A stretch of DNA of 40,202 nucleotides from Zeimonas sp039807785 (GTDB taxonomy: Bacteria; Pseudomonadota; Gammaproteobacteria; Burkholderiales; Burkholderiaceae_E): assembly GCA_039807785.1 (NCBI GenBank), contig JBDHRX010000011.1, positions 1 through 40,202 of the forward strand, in the 5' to 3' direction. The first letter of the stretch is position 1; each line of letters starts with the position of its first letter. Positions 25,862-33,051 of this stretch are shown one piece after another. The position numbers and the translations under genes were made by a program. The notes under the pieces are model-generated. The model made no database searches. It saw nothing but the letters and a program-made list of their open reading frames with translations, and was not told the origin of the DNA.

Positions 25862-26437
25862 TCATCGGGTCGTGCGCGGCCGTTCCGCCGCCCGCCCGCG
25901 AGGGAAGGGCTCGGGGCGGAAGGCCCCGTCGCCCATGTTCAGCGTGCCCATGCCGGGCACGACCATGTCGCCGGGCTTCTGCCCCGGGCTACAGGGGCCG
26001 AGCCGGGTGGCCTCCAGCGCCTCCCGGTCCTCGTGCCGGACGCCGCCCAGCGGCGGGTCGTAGCTCACCAGGGTGTCGATCCGGTAGCCGGTCTCGAAGT
26101 CGCCGCTGGCGATCGAGCGACTGGTGACCACGGTGCGGCCCTCGCGGCAGGTCGACTCGGCCAGCCAGGCGCTGCCGGCTTGCCGGAACGCGCCCAGCGT
26201 GCACGAGCCGCGGGTGCCCACCGAGCGGTCGAGGTGATTGCCGGGCGAGTCGGTATCGTCGCCGATACAGGCCCGCATCGGCGGCAGCCCCGAGGCCTGG
26301 GCGCCCACCGATCGGATCTCCCACAGCCCGGCCCGGCGCTTGGGGAAGTCGTCCTGGGCGCGGGCGGACGGCACGCCGCAGCCGACGCTGGCGCACAGGC
26401 AGGCCATCGTGAGCGCGCGGGCGTGCGGACGGGGCAT
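25862..26437 (-). CDS. Secreted DUF3617-family protein
   Basis: The 191-residue protein starts MPRPHARALTMACLCASVGC, a signal-peptide-like N-terminus with probable cleavage after ARA (residue 27), so the mature protein should be periplasmic. The DUF3617 pattern is visible: RRAGLWEIRSVGA near the start, MRACIGDD, a spaced set of Cys residues (CIGDD, CTLGAF, CREGRT) and SRSIASGDFETGYRIDT. Function is unknown for the family. The start at 26437 is 8 nt beyond the prpD stop, so it is almost certainly co-transcribed with prpD. An alternative ATG 30 nt downstream would still leave a signal peptide. Confidence 0.82.
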   Translation of the reverse strand: MPRPHARALTMACLCASVGCGVPSARAQDDFPKRRAGLWEIRSVGAQASGLPPMRACIGDDTDSPGNHLDRSVGTRGSCTLGAFRQAGSAWLAESTCREGRTVVTSRSIASGDFETGYRIDTLVSYDPPLGGVRHEDREALEATRLGPCSPGQKPGDMVVPGMGTLNMGDGAFRPEPFPRGRAAERPRTTR

Positions 26438-26445
26438 CGGCCGGG

Positions 26446-27897
26446 TCAGATGACGTACAGGTCGACGTACTCGTTGACCGGCATCGCCTCGAGCGCCTTC
26501 TGGTCGAGCGAGACGTCCAGGATGCGCTGCTGCTGCTTCGCGGGAAAGCGTCGCGCCAGGTTGGTGCGGAACTTCTCGACCAGCACCGGGATGCCTTCCT
26601 TGCGGCGGCGCCGGTGGCCGATCGGGTATTCGACCACCACTTCCTTCAGCTTCTTGCCGTCGGCGAACTCGATCGTGATGCCGTTGGCGATCGAGCGCTT
26701 GTCCGGGTCGTGGTAGTCCTTGCTGAACCGCTTGTCCTCGACGCAGGCCATCTTCGCGCGCAGCGCGTCGATGCGCGGGTCGGCGGCCACCTTGTCCTCG
26801 TAGTCCTCGGCGGTGAGCCGGCCGAAGATCAGCGGCACCGCCACCATGTACTGGATGCAGTGGTCGCGGTCGGCCGGGTTGTCCAGCGGCCCCTGCTTGT
26901 CGATGATGCGGATCGCCGATTCGTGCGTGCGGATCGTCACCTTGCGGATGTCCTCCACGCTGCGCCCGGCCTTCTTCAGCTCGCCGTGCAGCGTCATCGC
27001 GCATTCGGCCGCGGTCTGCGCGTGGAACTCGGCCGGGAACGAGATCTTGAACAGCACCTGCTCCATCACGTAGCTGCCGTACGGGCGCTGGAAGGCGAAC
27101 GCCTTGCCCTTGAACAGCACGTCGTAGAAGCCCCAGGTCTTCGCGCTGAGCACCGACGGGTAGCCCATCTCGCCGGTGCGCGCGATCAGCGCCAGGCGCA
27201 CCGCGCGGCTGGTGGCGTCGCCCGCGGCCCAGCTCTTGCGGCTGCCGGTGTTCGGCGCGTGGCGGTAGGTGCGCAGCGACTGGCCGTCGACCCACGCGAG
27301 CGAGACCGCGTTGATCAGCTCGTCGCGCGTGAGGCCCATCAGCATGCCGCACACCGCGGTGGAGGCCACCTTGACCAGCACCACGTGGTCGAGGCCGACG
27401 CGGTTGAACGAGTTCTCCAGCGCGATCACGCCCTGGATCTCGTGCGCCTTGACCATCGCCTCGAGCACCTGGCGCATCGTGAGCGGCGCCTTGCCCTGCG
27501 CGATCGCCGTGCGGCTGATCCAGTCGGCGGTGGCGAGGATGCCGCCGAGGTTGTCCGACGGATGGCCCCATTCGGCCGCCAGCCAGGTGTCGTTGAAGTC
27601 GAGCCAGCGGATCATCGCGCCGATGTTGAACGCGGCCTGCACCGGGTCGAGCTGGAACTGGGTGCCGGGCACCTTCGCGCCGTTCGGCACCACCGTGCCC
27701 GGAACCACCGGGCCGAGCAGCTTGGTGCAGGCCGGGTACGACAGCGCCTCGAGCCCGCAGCCGAGCGTGTCGATCAGGCACGCGCGCGCGGTCTCGAGCG
27801 CTTCCTTGCCGCGTACCTTGTATTTCAGCGTGTAGTCGACGATGTCGACCAGGACCTGGTCGGGTTTCGGCCGGTTCGTCGCGATGTGGGCGCCCAT
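26446..27897 (-). CDS. prpD: 2-methylcitrate dehydratase (MmgE/PrpD family)
   Basis: The 483-residue enzyme removes water from 2-methylcitrate in the methylcitrate cycle, which converts propionyl-CoA to pyruvate and succinate. Family features are ACLIDTLGCGLEALSYPAC, MIRWLDFNDTW, EWGHPSDNLGGILATADW, YRHAPNTGSRKSWAAGDATS and IEFADGKKLKEVVVEYPIGH. Length matches the E. coli protein. It lies directly after prpC (40-nt gap), in the order B-C-D. This is the iron-independent route, distinct from the acnD/prpF variant found in some Burkholderiales. Confidence 0.97.
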   Translation of the reverse strand: MGAHIATNRPKPDQVLVDIVDYTLKYKVRGKEALETARACLIDTLGCGLEALSYPACTKLLGPVVPGTVVPNGAKVPGTQFQLDPVQAAFNIGAMIRWLDFNDTWLAAEWGHPSDNLGGILATADWISRTAIAQGKAPLTMRQVLEAMVKAHEIQGVIALENSFNRVGLDHVVLVKVASTAVCGMLMGLTRDELINAVSLAWVDGQSLRTYRHAPNTGSRKSWAAGDATSRAVRLALIARTGEMGYPSVLSAKTWGFYDVLFKGKAFAFQRPYGSYVMEQVLFKISFPAEFHAQTAAECAMTLHGELKKAGRSVEDIRKVTIRTHESAIRIIDKQGPLDNPADRDHCIQYMVAVPLIFGRLTAEDYEDKVAADPRIDALRAKMACVEDKRFSKDYHDPDKRSIANGITIEFADGKKLKEVVVEYPIGHRRRRKEGIPVLVEKFRTNLARRFPAKQQQRILDVSLDQKALEAMPVNEYVDLYVI

Positions 27898-27937
27898 GTT
27901 GCGTTCGTCCGTCGTGTGGAGGGGAGGTCGGGGATCG

Positions 27938-29098
27938 TTACTTGCGCTTCTCGAGCGGCACGAACTTCAGGTTCTCGGGGCCGACGTAGTTCGCGCTCGG
28001 GCGGATGATCTTGCTGTCGATCCGCTGCTCGATCACGTGGGCGGCCCAGCCCGAGGTGCGCGCGATCACGAACAGGGGCGTGAACATCGCGGTGGGCACG
28101 CCCATCATGTGGTAGCTCACGGCGCTGAACCAGTCGAGGTTGGGGAACATCTTCTTCGCGTCCCACATCACCTTCTCGAGCCGCTCGGCGATGTCGTACA
28201 TCTTCGTGTCGCCGGCATCCTTCGAGAGCCTGCGGGCGACCTCCTTGATCACCTTGTTGCGCGGATCGGAGACGGTGTAGACCGGGTGCCCGAAGCCGAT
28301 CACGACCTCCTTGTTCTCGACGCGGCGCCGGACGTCGGTCTCGGCCGCATCGGGAGAGTCGTAGCGCTTCTGGATCTCGAACGCGACCTCGTTGGCGCCG
28401 CCGTGCTTCGGCCCGCGCAGCGCGCCGATCGCGCCGGTGATCGACGAGTACATGTCGGAGCCGGTGCCGGCGATCACCCGGGCGGCGAAGGTCGAGGCGT
28501 TGAACTCGTGCTCGGCGTAGAGGATCAGCGAGGTGTGCATCGAGCGCACCCACAGCGCGGAAGGCTCGCGCCCGTGCAGCAGGCTCAGGAAGTGGCCGCC
28601 GATCGAGTCGTCGTCGGTCTCGACCTCGATGCGCCGGCCGTTGGTGCTGTAGTGGTACCAGTACAGCAGCATCGACCCCAGCGAGGCCATCAGGCGGTCG
28701 GCGATGTCGCGCGCTCCCGCCAGGTTGTGGTCGTCCTTCTCCGGGAGGTTGCAGCCGAGCGCCGAGACCCCGGTGCGCATCACGTCCATCGGGTGCGCGG
28801 AGGCCGGCAGCCACTCGAGCGCGGCCTTGACGTTGGCCGGCAGGCCGCGCAGCGCGCGCAGCTTCGCCTTGTAGCCGGCCAGCTCGGGGCGGTTCGGCAG
28901 CCTGCCGTGCACCAGCAGATGGGCGATCTCCTCGAACTCGGCCGCCTCGGCGATGTCGAGGATGTCGTAGCCCCTGTAGTGCAGGTCGTTGCCGGTGCGG
29001 CCGACGGTGCACAGCGCGGTGTTGCCGGCGGTGATGCCCGACAGCGCGACCGATTTCTTCGGCTTGAAGCCCGGGTTCTGCGTCTGGTTGCTGCTCAT
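27938..29098 (-). CDS. prpC: 2-methylcitrate synthase
   Basis: The 386-residue citrate-synthase-fold enzyme condenses propionyl-CoA with oxaloacetate. Active-site elements are YAEHEFNASTF, GPKHGGANEVAFE (His), GFGHPVYTVSDPR (His) and LDWFSAVSYHMMG (Asp), with the C-terminal RTSGWAAHVIEQ. It is shorter than GltA and lacks the long N-terminal domain seen in the citrate synthase at 36013. Its start HYRGYDILDIAE and the position between prpB and prpD identify the methylcitrate form. The oxaloacetate would be supplied by the adjacent mdh. Confidence 0.97.
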   Translation of the reverse strand: MSSNQTQNPGFKPKKSVALSGITAGNTALCTVGRTGNDLHYRGYDILDIAEAAEFEEIAHLLVHGRLPNRPELAGYKAKLRALRGLPANVKAALEWLPASAHPMDVMRTGVSALGCNLPEKDDHNLAGARDIADRLMASLGSMLLYWYHYSTNGRRIEVETDDDSIGGHFLSLLHGREPSALWVRSMHTSLILYAEHEFNASTFAARVIAGTGSDMYSSITGAIGALRGPKHGGANEVAFEIQKRYDSPDAAETDVRRRVENKEVVIGFGHPVYTVSDPRNKVIKEVARRLSKDAGDTKMYDIAERLEKVMWDAKKMFPNLDWFSAVSYHMMGVPTAMFTPLFVIARTSGWAAHVIEQRIDSKIIRPSANYVGPENLKFVPLEKRK

Positions 29099-29122
29099 GG
29101 TGTCTCCGATTGGCGCCCGCGC

Positions 29123-30001
29123 CTACCTGGAGCGCGCGAACAGCTCGTCGAGCTTGCGCTCGTAATCCCAGTAGCCGATCGAGTCGTACAGCTCCTGGCG
29201 CGTCTGCATCGTGTCGATGACGCCCTGCTGCGTGCCGTCGCGCCGCAGCGTCCGGTAGACGTTGTCGGCGGCCCGGTTCATGGCGCGGAACGCCGAGAGC
29301 GGGTAGAGCGCCATGGCGACGCCGGCCCCGCGCAGCTCGTCGACGGTGAACAGCGGCGTCTGGCCGAACTCGGTGAGGTTGGCGAGCACCGGCACCCCGA
29401 CCGCATCGGCGAAGCGCCGGTACATCGACAGCTCGGTCATTGCCTCGGGAAAGATGCCGTCGGCGCCGGCCTCGGCGCAGGCGACCGCGCGCTCGATCGC
29501 GCGCTCGAGCCCCTCGACCGCCAGCGCGTCGGTGCGCGCCATGATGAAGAAGTCGGGATCGGTGCGCGCGTCGGCGGCGGCCTTGATCCGGTCGACCATC
29601 TCGTCCTGGCCGACGATCTCCTTGCCGGGGCGATGCCCGCAGCGCTTCGCGCCGACCTGGTCCTCGATGTGCATGGCGGCGGCGCCGGCCTTGATCAGCG
29701 ACCGCGTGGTTCGCGCGACGTTGAACGCCGAGGCGCCGAAGCCGGTGTCGACGTCCACCATCAGCGGCAGGTCGCAGACGTCGGTGATCCGCCGGACGTC
29801 GATGAGGACGTCCTCCAGGCCGGAGATCCCCAGGTCGGGCAGGCCGAGCGACCCGGCCGCCACGCCGCCGCCGGAAAGGTAGGTCGCGCGAAAGCCCGCA
29901 TGCTTCGCCAGCAGTGCGTGGTTGGCGTTGATCGCGCCGGGGATCTGCAGCGGGCGCTCGGCGGCGAGCGCGTCGCGGAAGGTGCGTCCTGGGGTGCTCA
30001 T
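29123..30001 (-). CDS. prpB: Methylisocitrate lyase
   Basis: The 292-residue member of the isocitrate lyase/PEP mutase superfamily splits 2-methylisocitrate into pyruvate and succinate. Visible features are YLSGGGVAAGSLGLPDLG, the Mg2+-binding VDVDTGFG (Asp83/Asp85) and the catalytic loop AKRCGHRPGKE with Cys121. The closing region NLTEFGQTPLFTVDEL matches the family. It is the first prp gene, 90 nt after mdh on the same strand. The succinate produced can be taken by the succinate dehydrogenase encoded opposite. Confidence 0.97.
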   Translation of the reverse strand: MSTPGRTFRDALAAERPLQIPGAINANHALLAKHAGFRATYLSGGGVAAGSLGLPDLGISGLEDVLIDVRRITDVCDLPLMVDVDTGFGASAFNVARTTRSLIKAGAAAMHIEDQVGAKRCGHRPGKEIVGQDEMVDRIKAAADARTDPDFFIMARTDALAVEGLERAIERAVACAEAGADGIFPEAMTELSMYRRFADAVGVPVLANLTEFGQTPLFTVDELRGAGVAMALYPLSAFRAMNRAADNVYRTLRRDGTQQGVIDTMQTRQELYDSIGYWDYERKLDELFARSR

Positions 30002-30062
30002 GGTGGGCTCGCGGGTTGGAATCGACGTCCGGCCGGGAAGTCGCCGGCCCCGGAAGGCATGT

Positions 30063-30082
30063 GGGCGGGACCGGGCCCGCCC
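30063..30082 (-). other. 7-bp hairpin between mdh and prpB
   Basis: GGGCGGG (30063-30069) pairs with CCCGCCC (30076-30082) around ACCGGG, just after the mdh stop in the transcribed direction. No T-run follows, so read-through from mdh into the prp genes is plausible. No obvious promoter for prpB was found in the 90-nt gap. Confidence 0.4.
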
Positions 30083-30091
30083 CGCGGCGCC

Positions 30092-31075
30092 TCAGCCCAG
30101 CAGGTGCTTGACGCCGTCGCGCTCCTCGAACAGCTCCTTCAGCGTGAGGTCCATCCGCGAGCGGCTGAACTCGTCGATCTCCAGCCCGGACACGCGGGTG
30201 TACTCGCCGTTGGCGCAGGTGACCGGGACGCCGTAGATCACGTCCTCGGGGATGCCGTACGAGCCGTCGGACGGCACGCCCATCGTCACCCAGCGGCCGT
30301 TGGTGCCCAGCGCCCAGTCGCGCACGTGGTCGATCGCCGCATTGGCCGCGGAGGCCGCCGACGACAGGCCGCGCGCCTCGATGATCGCGGCGCCGCGCTT
30401 GCCGACGGTGGGGATGAAGGTGTCGCGGTTCCAGGCTTCGTCGCCGATCATCGTCCTGACCGACTGCCCGCCGATGGTGGCGAAGCGGTAGTCCGGGTAC
30501 ATCGTGGGGCTGTGGTTGCCCCAGACGACCATCTTCTCGATCGAGTCGACCGGCTTGCCGGCGCGGGTCGCGATCTGCGAGAGGGCGCGGTTGTGGTCGA
30601 GCCGCAGCATCGCGGTGAAGTTCTTCTTGGGCAGGCCGGGGGCCGAGCGCATCGCGATGTAGGCGTTGGTGTTCGCCGGGTTGCCGACCACCAGGATCCG
30701 GCAGTCGCGGCTCGCGGCCTCGTCGAGCGCGCGGCCCTGGACCGTGAAGATCGCGCCGTTGGCCTCGAGCAGGTCCTTGCGCTCCATGCCCTTGGTGCGG
30801 GGCCGGGCGCCGACCAGCAGCGCGTAGTCGGCGTCCTTGAAGGCGGTCTTCGGGTCGTCGGTCACCACGACGCCCGCCAGCAGCGGGAACGCGCAGTCCT
30901 CGAGCTCCATTACGACGCCCTTGACCGCCGGCAGGGCGGGGGTGATGTCGAGCAGTTGCAGGATCACCGGCTGGTCCTTTCCGAGCATGTCGCCGTTGGC
31001 GATGCGGAAGAGCAGGCTGTAGCCGATCTGGCCGGCGGCGCCGGTGACGGCGACGCGCTTGGCGGGCTTGGGCAT
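30092..31075 (-). CDS. mdh: Malate dehydrogenase (NAD-dependent)
   Basis: The 327-residue enzyme interconverts malate and oxaloacetate. The NAD-binding glycine motif TGAAGQIGYSLL occurs at 11-22. Active-site residues are Arg91 and Arg97-Arg99 region (ARPRTKGMERKDLLE), Asn133 (VVGNPANTN), Asp160/Arg163 (RLDHNRA) and His188 (WGNHSPTMYPD). Length and motifs match the cytosolic-type dehydrogenase usual in betaproteobacteria. It is divergent from the GntR gene, with a strong promoter in between, and heads the strand that continues into prpBCD and acnA. Confidence 0.98.
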   Translation of the reverse strand: MPKPAKRVAVTGAAGQIGYSLLFRIANGDMLGKDQPVILQLLDITPALPAVKGVVMELEDCAFPLLAGVVVTDDPKTAFKDADYALLVGARPRTKGMERKDLLEANGAIFTVQGRALDEAASRDCRILVVGNPANTNAYIAMRSAPGLPKKNFTAMLRLDHNRALSQIATRAGKPVDSIEKMVVWGNHSPTMYPDYRFATIGGQSVRTMIGDEAWNRDTFIPTVGKRGAAIIEARGLSSAASAANAAIDHVRDWALGTNGRWVTMGVPSDGSYGIPEDVIYGVPVTCANGEYTRVSGLEIDEFSRSRMDLTLKELFEERDGVKHLLG

Positions 31076-31117
31076 GGGGACGACCTTTCGTGGGGGTGGT
31101 AATCGAGGACGGCCGGT

Positions 31118-31146
31118 AGTCTAGGATCCGGAGGCCGGGCTGTCAA
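31118..31146 (-). promoter_or_regulatory. Sigma70-type promoter of mdh
   Basis: On the minus strand TTGACA (31146-31141) is a perfect -35, followed after exactly 17 nt by TAGACT (31123-31118) as the -10. The start site would lie near 31111, giving a leader of about 35 nt before the mdh ATG at 31075. This is the best canonical promoter in the window. Confidence 0.85.
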
Positions 31147-31158
31147 GTTTGCGATCTA

Positions 31159-31177
31159 TCTTATATAAGACATAAGA
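31159..31177. promoter_or_regulatory. Candidate operator of the GntR regulator (palindrome TCTTATATAAGA)
   Basis: TCTTATATAAGA at 31159-31170 is a perfect 12-bp palindrome in an otherwise very GC-rich region. It is followed by a second ATAAGA (31172-31177), directly repeating the right half-site. It lies 12 nt upstream of the mdh -35 and 45 nt before the gntR ATG, where it overlaps a -10-like TATAAG for gntR. HutC-type GntR proteins bind short AT-rich palindromes of this kind. Whether it activates mdh or represses gntR is unknown. Confidence 0.65.
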
Positions 31178-31215
31178 AACTGGACTTTCGGCTTCGATGA
31201 TGATCCAATCCCGGC

Positions 31216-32046
31216 ATGAACGAATCGTCCCGGCGCGACGGCGCCGCGCTCCCGGCCGCCGAGGCCGGGCCGACCTTCGCCCCGCTGTACCGGCAGATCC
31301 GCGAGCTGCTGCTGCGCGGGCTGCAGACCGGCGAGTGGAAGCCCGGAGAACCCATTCCGAGCGAAGTGGAACTCGCCGCGCGATATCGCGTGAGCCAGGG
31401 CACGGTGCGCAAGGCGATCGACGAGCTGGCGGCGGCCAACCTGGTGGTGCGCCGCCAGGGGCGGGGCACCTTCGTCGCCTCGCATCGCGAGGTGCGCACG
31501 CAGTTCCGCTTCCTGCGGCTGCGCCCCGACGAGATCGATCCGGACGCCGCCGAGGGGCTCGCCTCCGGAGGGTTCGCCGGCGAGCCGGGGGAGTCGGGGC
31601 CCGGCATGGTCATGACCAGCCGCGTGCTCGAGTGCCGGCGGCTGCGCGCCCCGAGCGAGGTGGCGCGGGCGCTGGCGCTGCGCGTCGGCGAGGCGGTGGT
31701 GCTGATCCGCCGGCTGCTCGAGGCCGGCGCGCGCCCGACCGTCCTCGACGAGATCTGGCTGCCCGGCGCGCGCTTTCGCGGCCTGTCGGCCGAGCGGCTC
31801 GATGCGTGGCACGGCCCGCTGTACCTGATGTTCGAGACCGAGTTCGGGGTGCGCATGATCCGCGCCGTCGAGCGCCTGAAGGCGGTGCCCGCGGACCGGC
31901 CGCATGCGCGCGCGCTGCAGGTCGCGGAGGGCACGCCGCTGCTGCTCGTGGAGCGTGTCTCGCACACCTACGGCGACCAGCCGGTGGAGCTGCGGCGCGG
32001 CTATTGCAGCACCGACCGGCACCACTACTACAACGAGCTCGGCTAG
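31216..32046 (+). CDS. GntR-family regulator with UTRA domain (HutC subfamily)
   Basis: The 276-residue protein has a GntR winged helix at about 22-92 (PLYRQIRELLLRGLQTGEW, IPSEVELAARYRVSQGTVRK, RRQGRGTFVA). A UTRA effector domain follows at about 110-270 (VVLIRRLLEAGARPTVLDEIWLP in part, TPLLLVERVSHTY). UTRA domains bind small metabolites. The gene stands between mdh and sdhC, as in many Burkholderiales, so it is probably the local regulator of these TCA genes, acting at the palindrome just upstream. The ligand is unknown; a dicarboxylate or tricarboxylate would fit. Confidence 0.92.
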   Translation: MNESSRRDGAALPAAEAGPTFAPLYRQIRELLLRGLQTGEWKPGEPIPSEVELAARYRVSQGTVRKAIDELAAANLVVRRQGRGTFVASHREVRTQFRFLRLRPDEIDPDAAEGLASGGFAGEPGESGPGMVMTSRVLECRRLRAPSEVARALALRVGEAVVLIRRLLEAGARPTVLDEIWLPGARFRGLSAERLDAWHGPLYLMFETEFGVRMIRAVERLKAVPADRPHARALQVAEGTPLLLVERVSHTYGDQPVELRRGYCSTDRHHYYNELG

Positions 32047-32164
32047 GGTCTGCGCGATCGCAGTGCGAACAGGCCCGAGGGCCCGCGCGACCTGCCCGCC
32101 GCGACGCGAGAGCGATCGAGGCGGTGAATGCGCCTCATCGATTTCCTTCATGCCAGGGCGTCCG

Positions 32165-32195
32165 ATTGGTGCGACGCGCCAATTTGGTTCAAAAT
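32165..32195 (+). promoter_or_regulatory. Possible sdhC promoter with overlapping inverted repeat
   Basis: ATTGGTGCG (32165-32173) and CGCGCCAAT (32175-32183) form a 19-bp dyad with one mismatch. TTGGTG (32166-32171) and CAAAAT (32190-32195), 18 nt apart, could be a -35/-10 pair overlapping the dyad. This is the only AT-rich spot in the 189-nt gap between gntR and sdhC. The gap has no gene. Confidence 0.35.
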
Positions 32196-32235
32196 ACGAA
32201 GGTTTTGCGATCAACGGGGCGACATGGGGGGTGAC

Positions 32236-32685
32236 ATGGCCGATGCGGTGGACAAATCGATAGGCAATCCGCAGCGCGGGGCGCAACGCGGAGCGCGACC
32301 CGAATTCCGCAACATCCACGTCACGCAGATCGCCCGCTACCGGCTTCCGCTCGCGGGCCTGGTCTCGATCCTCCACCGGGTCAGCGGCGGGCTCATGTTC
32401 CTGGTCGGCCTGCCGTTCGTGCTGTACCTGTTCCAGCAGAGCCTCACTTCCGAGCTGAGCTTCGAACGCTACCGGTCGCTCGTCTCGCACGGGTTCGTGA
32501 AGCTGGTCCTGCTCGGCCTGATCTGGGCCTATCTGCATCACTTCTGTGCCGGGCTGCGCCACCTCCTGATGGACCTCGACATCGGGGTCAACAAGGAAGC
32601 CGGCCGCACGTCCGCGGCGGTGGTGCTGGCGGTGAGCTTCACGCTGACGCTGATCGTCGCGCTGAAGCTCTTCGGACTGTTCTGA
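32236..32685 (+). CDS. sdhC: Succinate dehydrogenase cytochrome b556 subunit
   Basis: The 149-residue inner-membrane subunit anchors the SdhAB catalytic unit and helps bind heme b and quinone. It has three hydrophobic segments and the conserved RYRLPLAGLVSILHRVSGG, with the Ser and His-Arg of the quinone/heme region, and HHFCAGLRHLLMDLDIG. I chose the ATG at 32236 (GGGGGTG about 4-5 nt upstream); an ATG at 32224 would add four residues, and the frame is open further upstream without family similarity. It is the first gene of sdhCDAB-sdhE. Confidence 0.93.
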   Translation: MADAVDKSIGNPQRGAQRGARPEFRNIHVTQIARYRLPLAGLVSILHRVSGGLMFLVGLPFVLYLFQQSLTSELSFERYRSLVSHGFVKLVLLGLIWAYLHHFCAGLRHLLMDLDIGVNKEAGRTSAAVVLAVSFTLTLIVALKLFGLF

Positions 32686-32699
32686 CCGGGTTGCCCACC

Positions 32700-33050
32700 A
32701 TGACCACCAAACGAATCGTCGTCGGCGCGCACTACGGCCTGCGCGACTGGCTCGCGCAGCGCTTCACCGCGGTCGCGATGGCCGTCTACACCCTGGTCCT
32801 GCTCGGCTGGCTGCTCTCGCTGCCCGAGCTCAGCTACGGCACCTGGGCCGGGATGTTCGCCTCCGGCTGGATGAAGGTGCTCACCCTGGTCACGCTGATC
32901 GGGCTCGCCTGGCATGCCTGGGTCGGCGTGCGCGACATCTTCATGGACTACATCAAGCCGATCGGCCTGCGCCTGGCGCTGCAGGTGACGACGATCGTGT
33001 TGCTGCTCGGCTACCTGTGCTGGGCGGCCATCATTCTCTGGAGCGTCTGA
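32700..33050 (+). CDS. sdhD: Succinate dehydrogenase membrane anchor subunit
   Basis: The 116-residue protein has three membrane helices. RIVVGAHYGLRDWLAQRFTA precedes the first helix, and WHAWVGVRDIFMDYIKP contains the conserved His and Asp-Tyr of the heme/quinone site. The ATG at 32700 lies 14 nt after sdhC and a TTG 9 nt earlier is less likely. The stop is 1 nt before the sdhA ATG, consistent with coupling. With SdhC it forms the membrane part of complex II. Confidence 0.94.
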   Translation: MTTKRIVVGAHYGLRDWLAQRFTAVAMAVYTLVLLGWLLSLPELSYGTWAGMFASGWMKVLTLVTLIGLAWHAWVGVRDIFMDYIKPIGLRLALQVTTIVLLLGYLCWAAIILWSV

Positions 33051-33051
33051 G

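Noticed and set aside
27842..31102. A >1000-codon plus-strand open frame across prpC, prpB and mdh
   Set aside because: It is a shadow of the minus-strand enzymes, with low-complexity His/Arg/Asp/Val composition and no family features.
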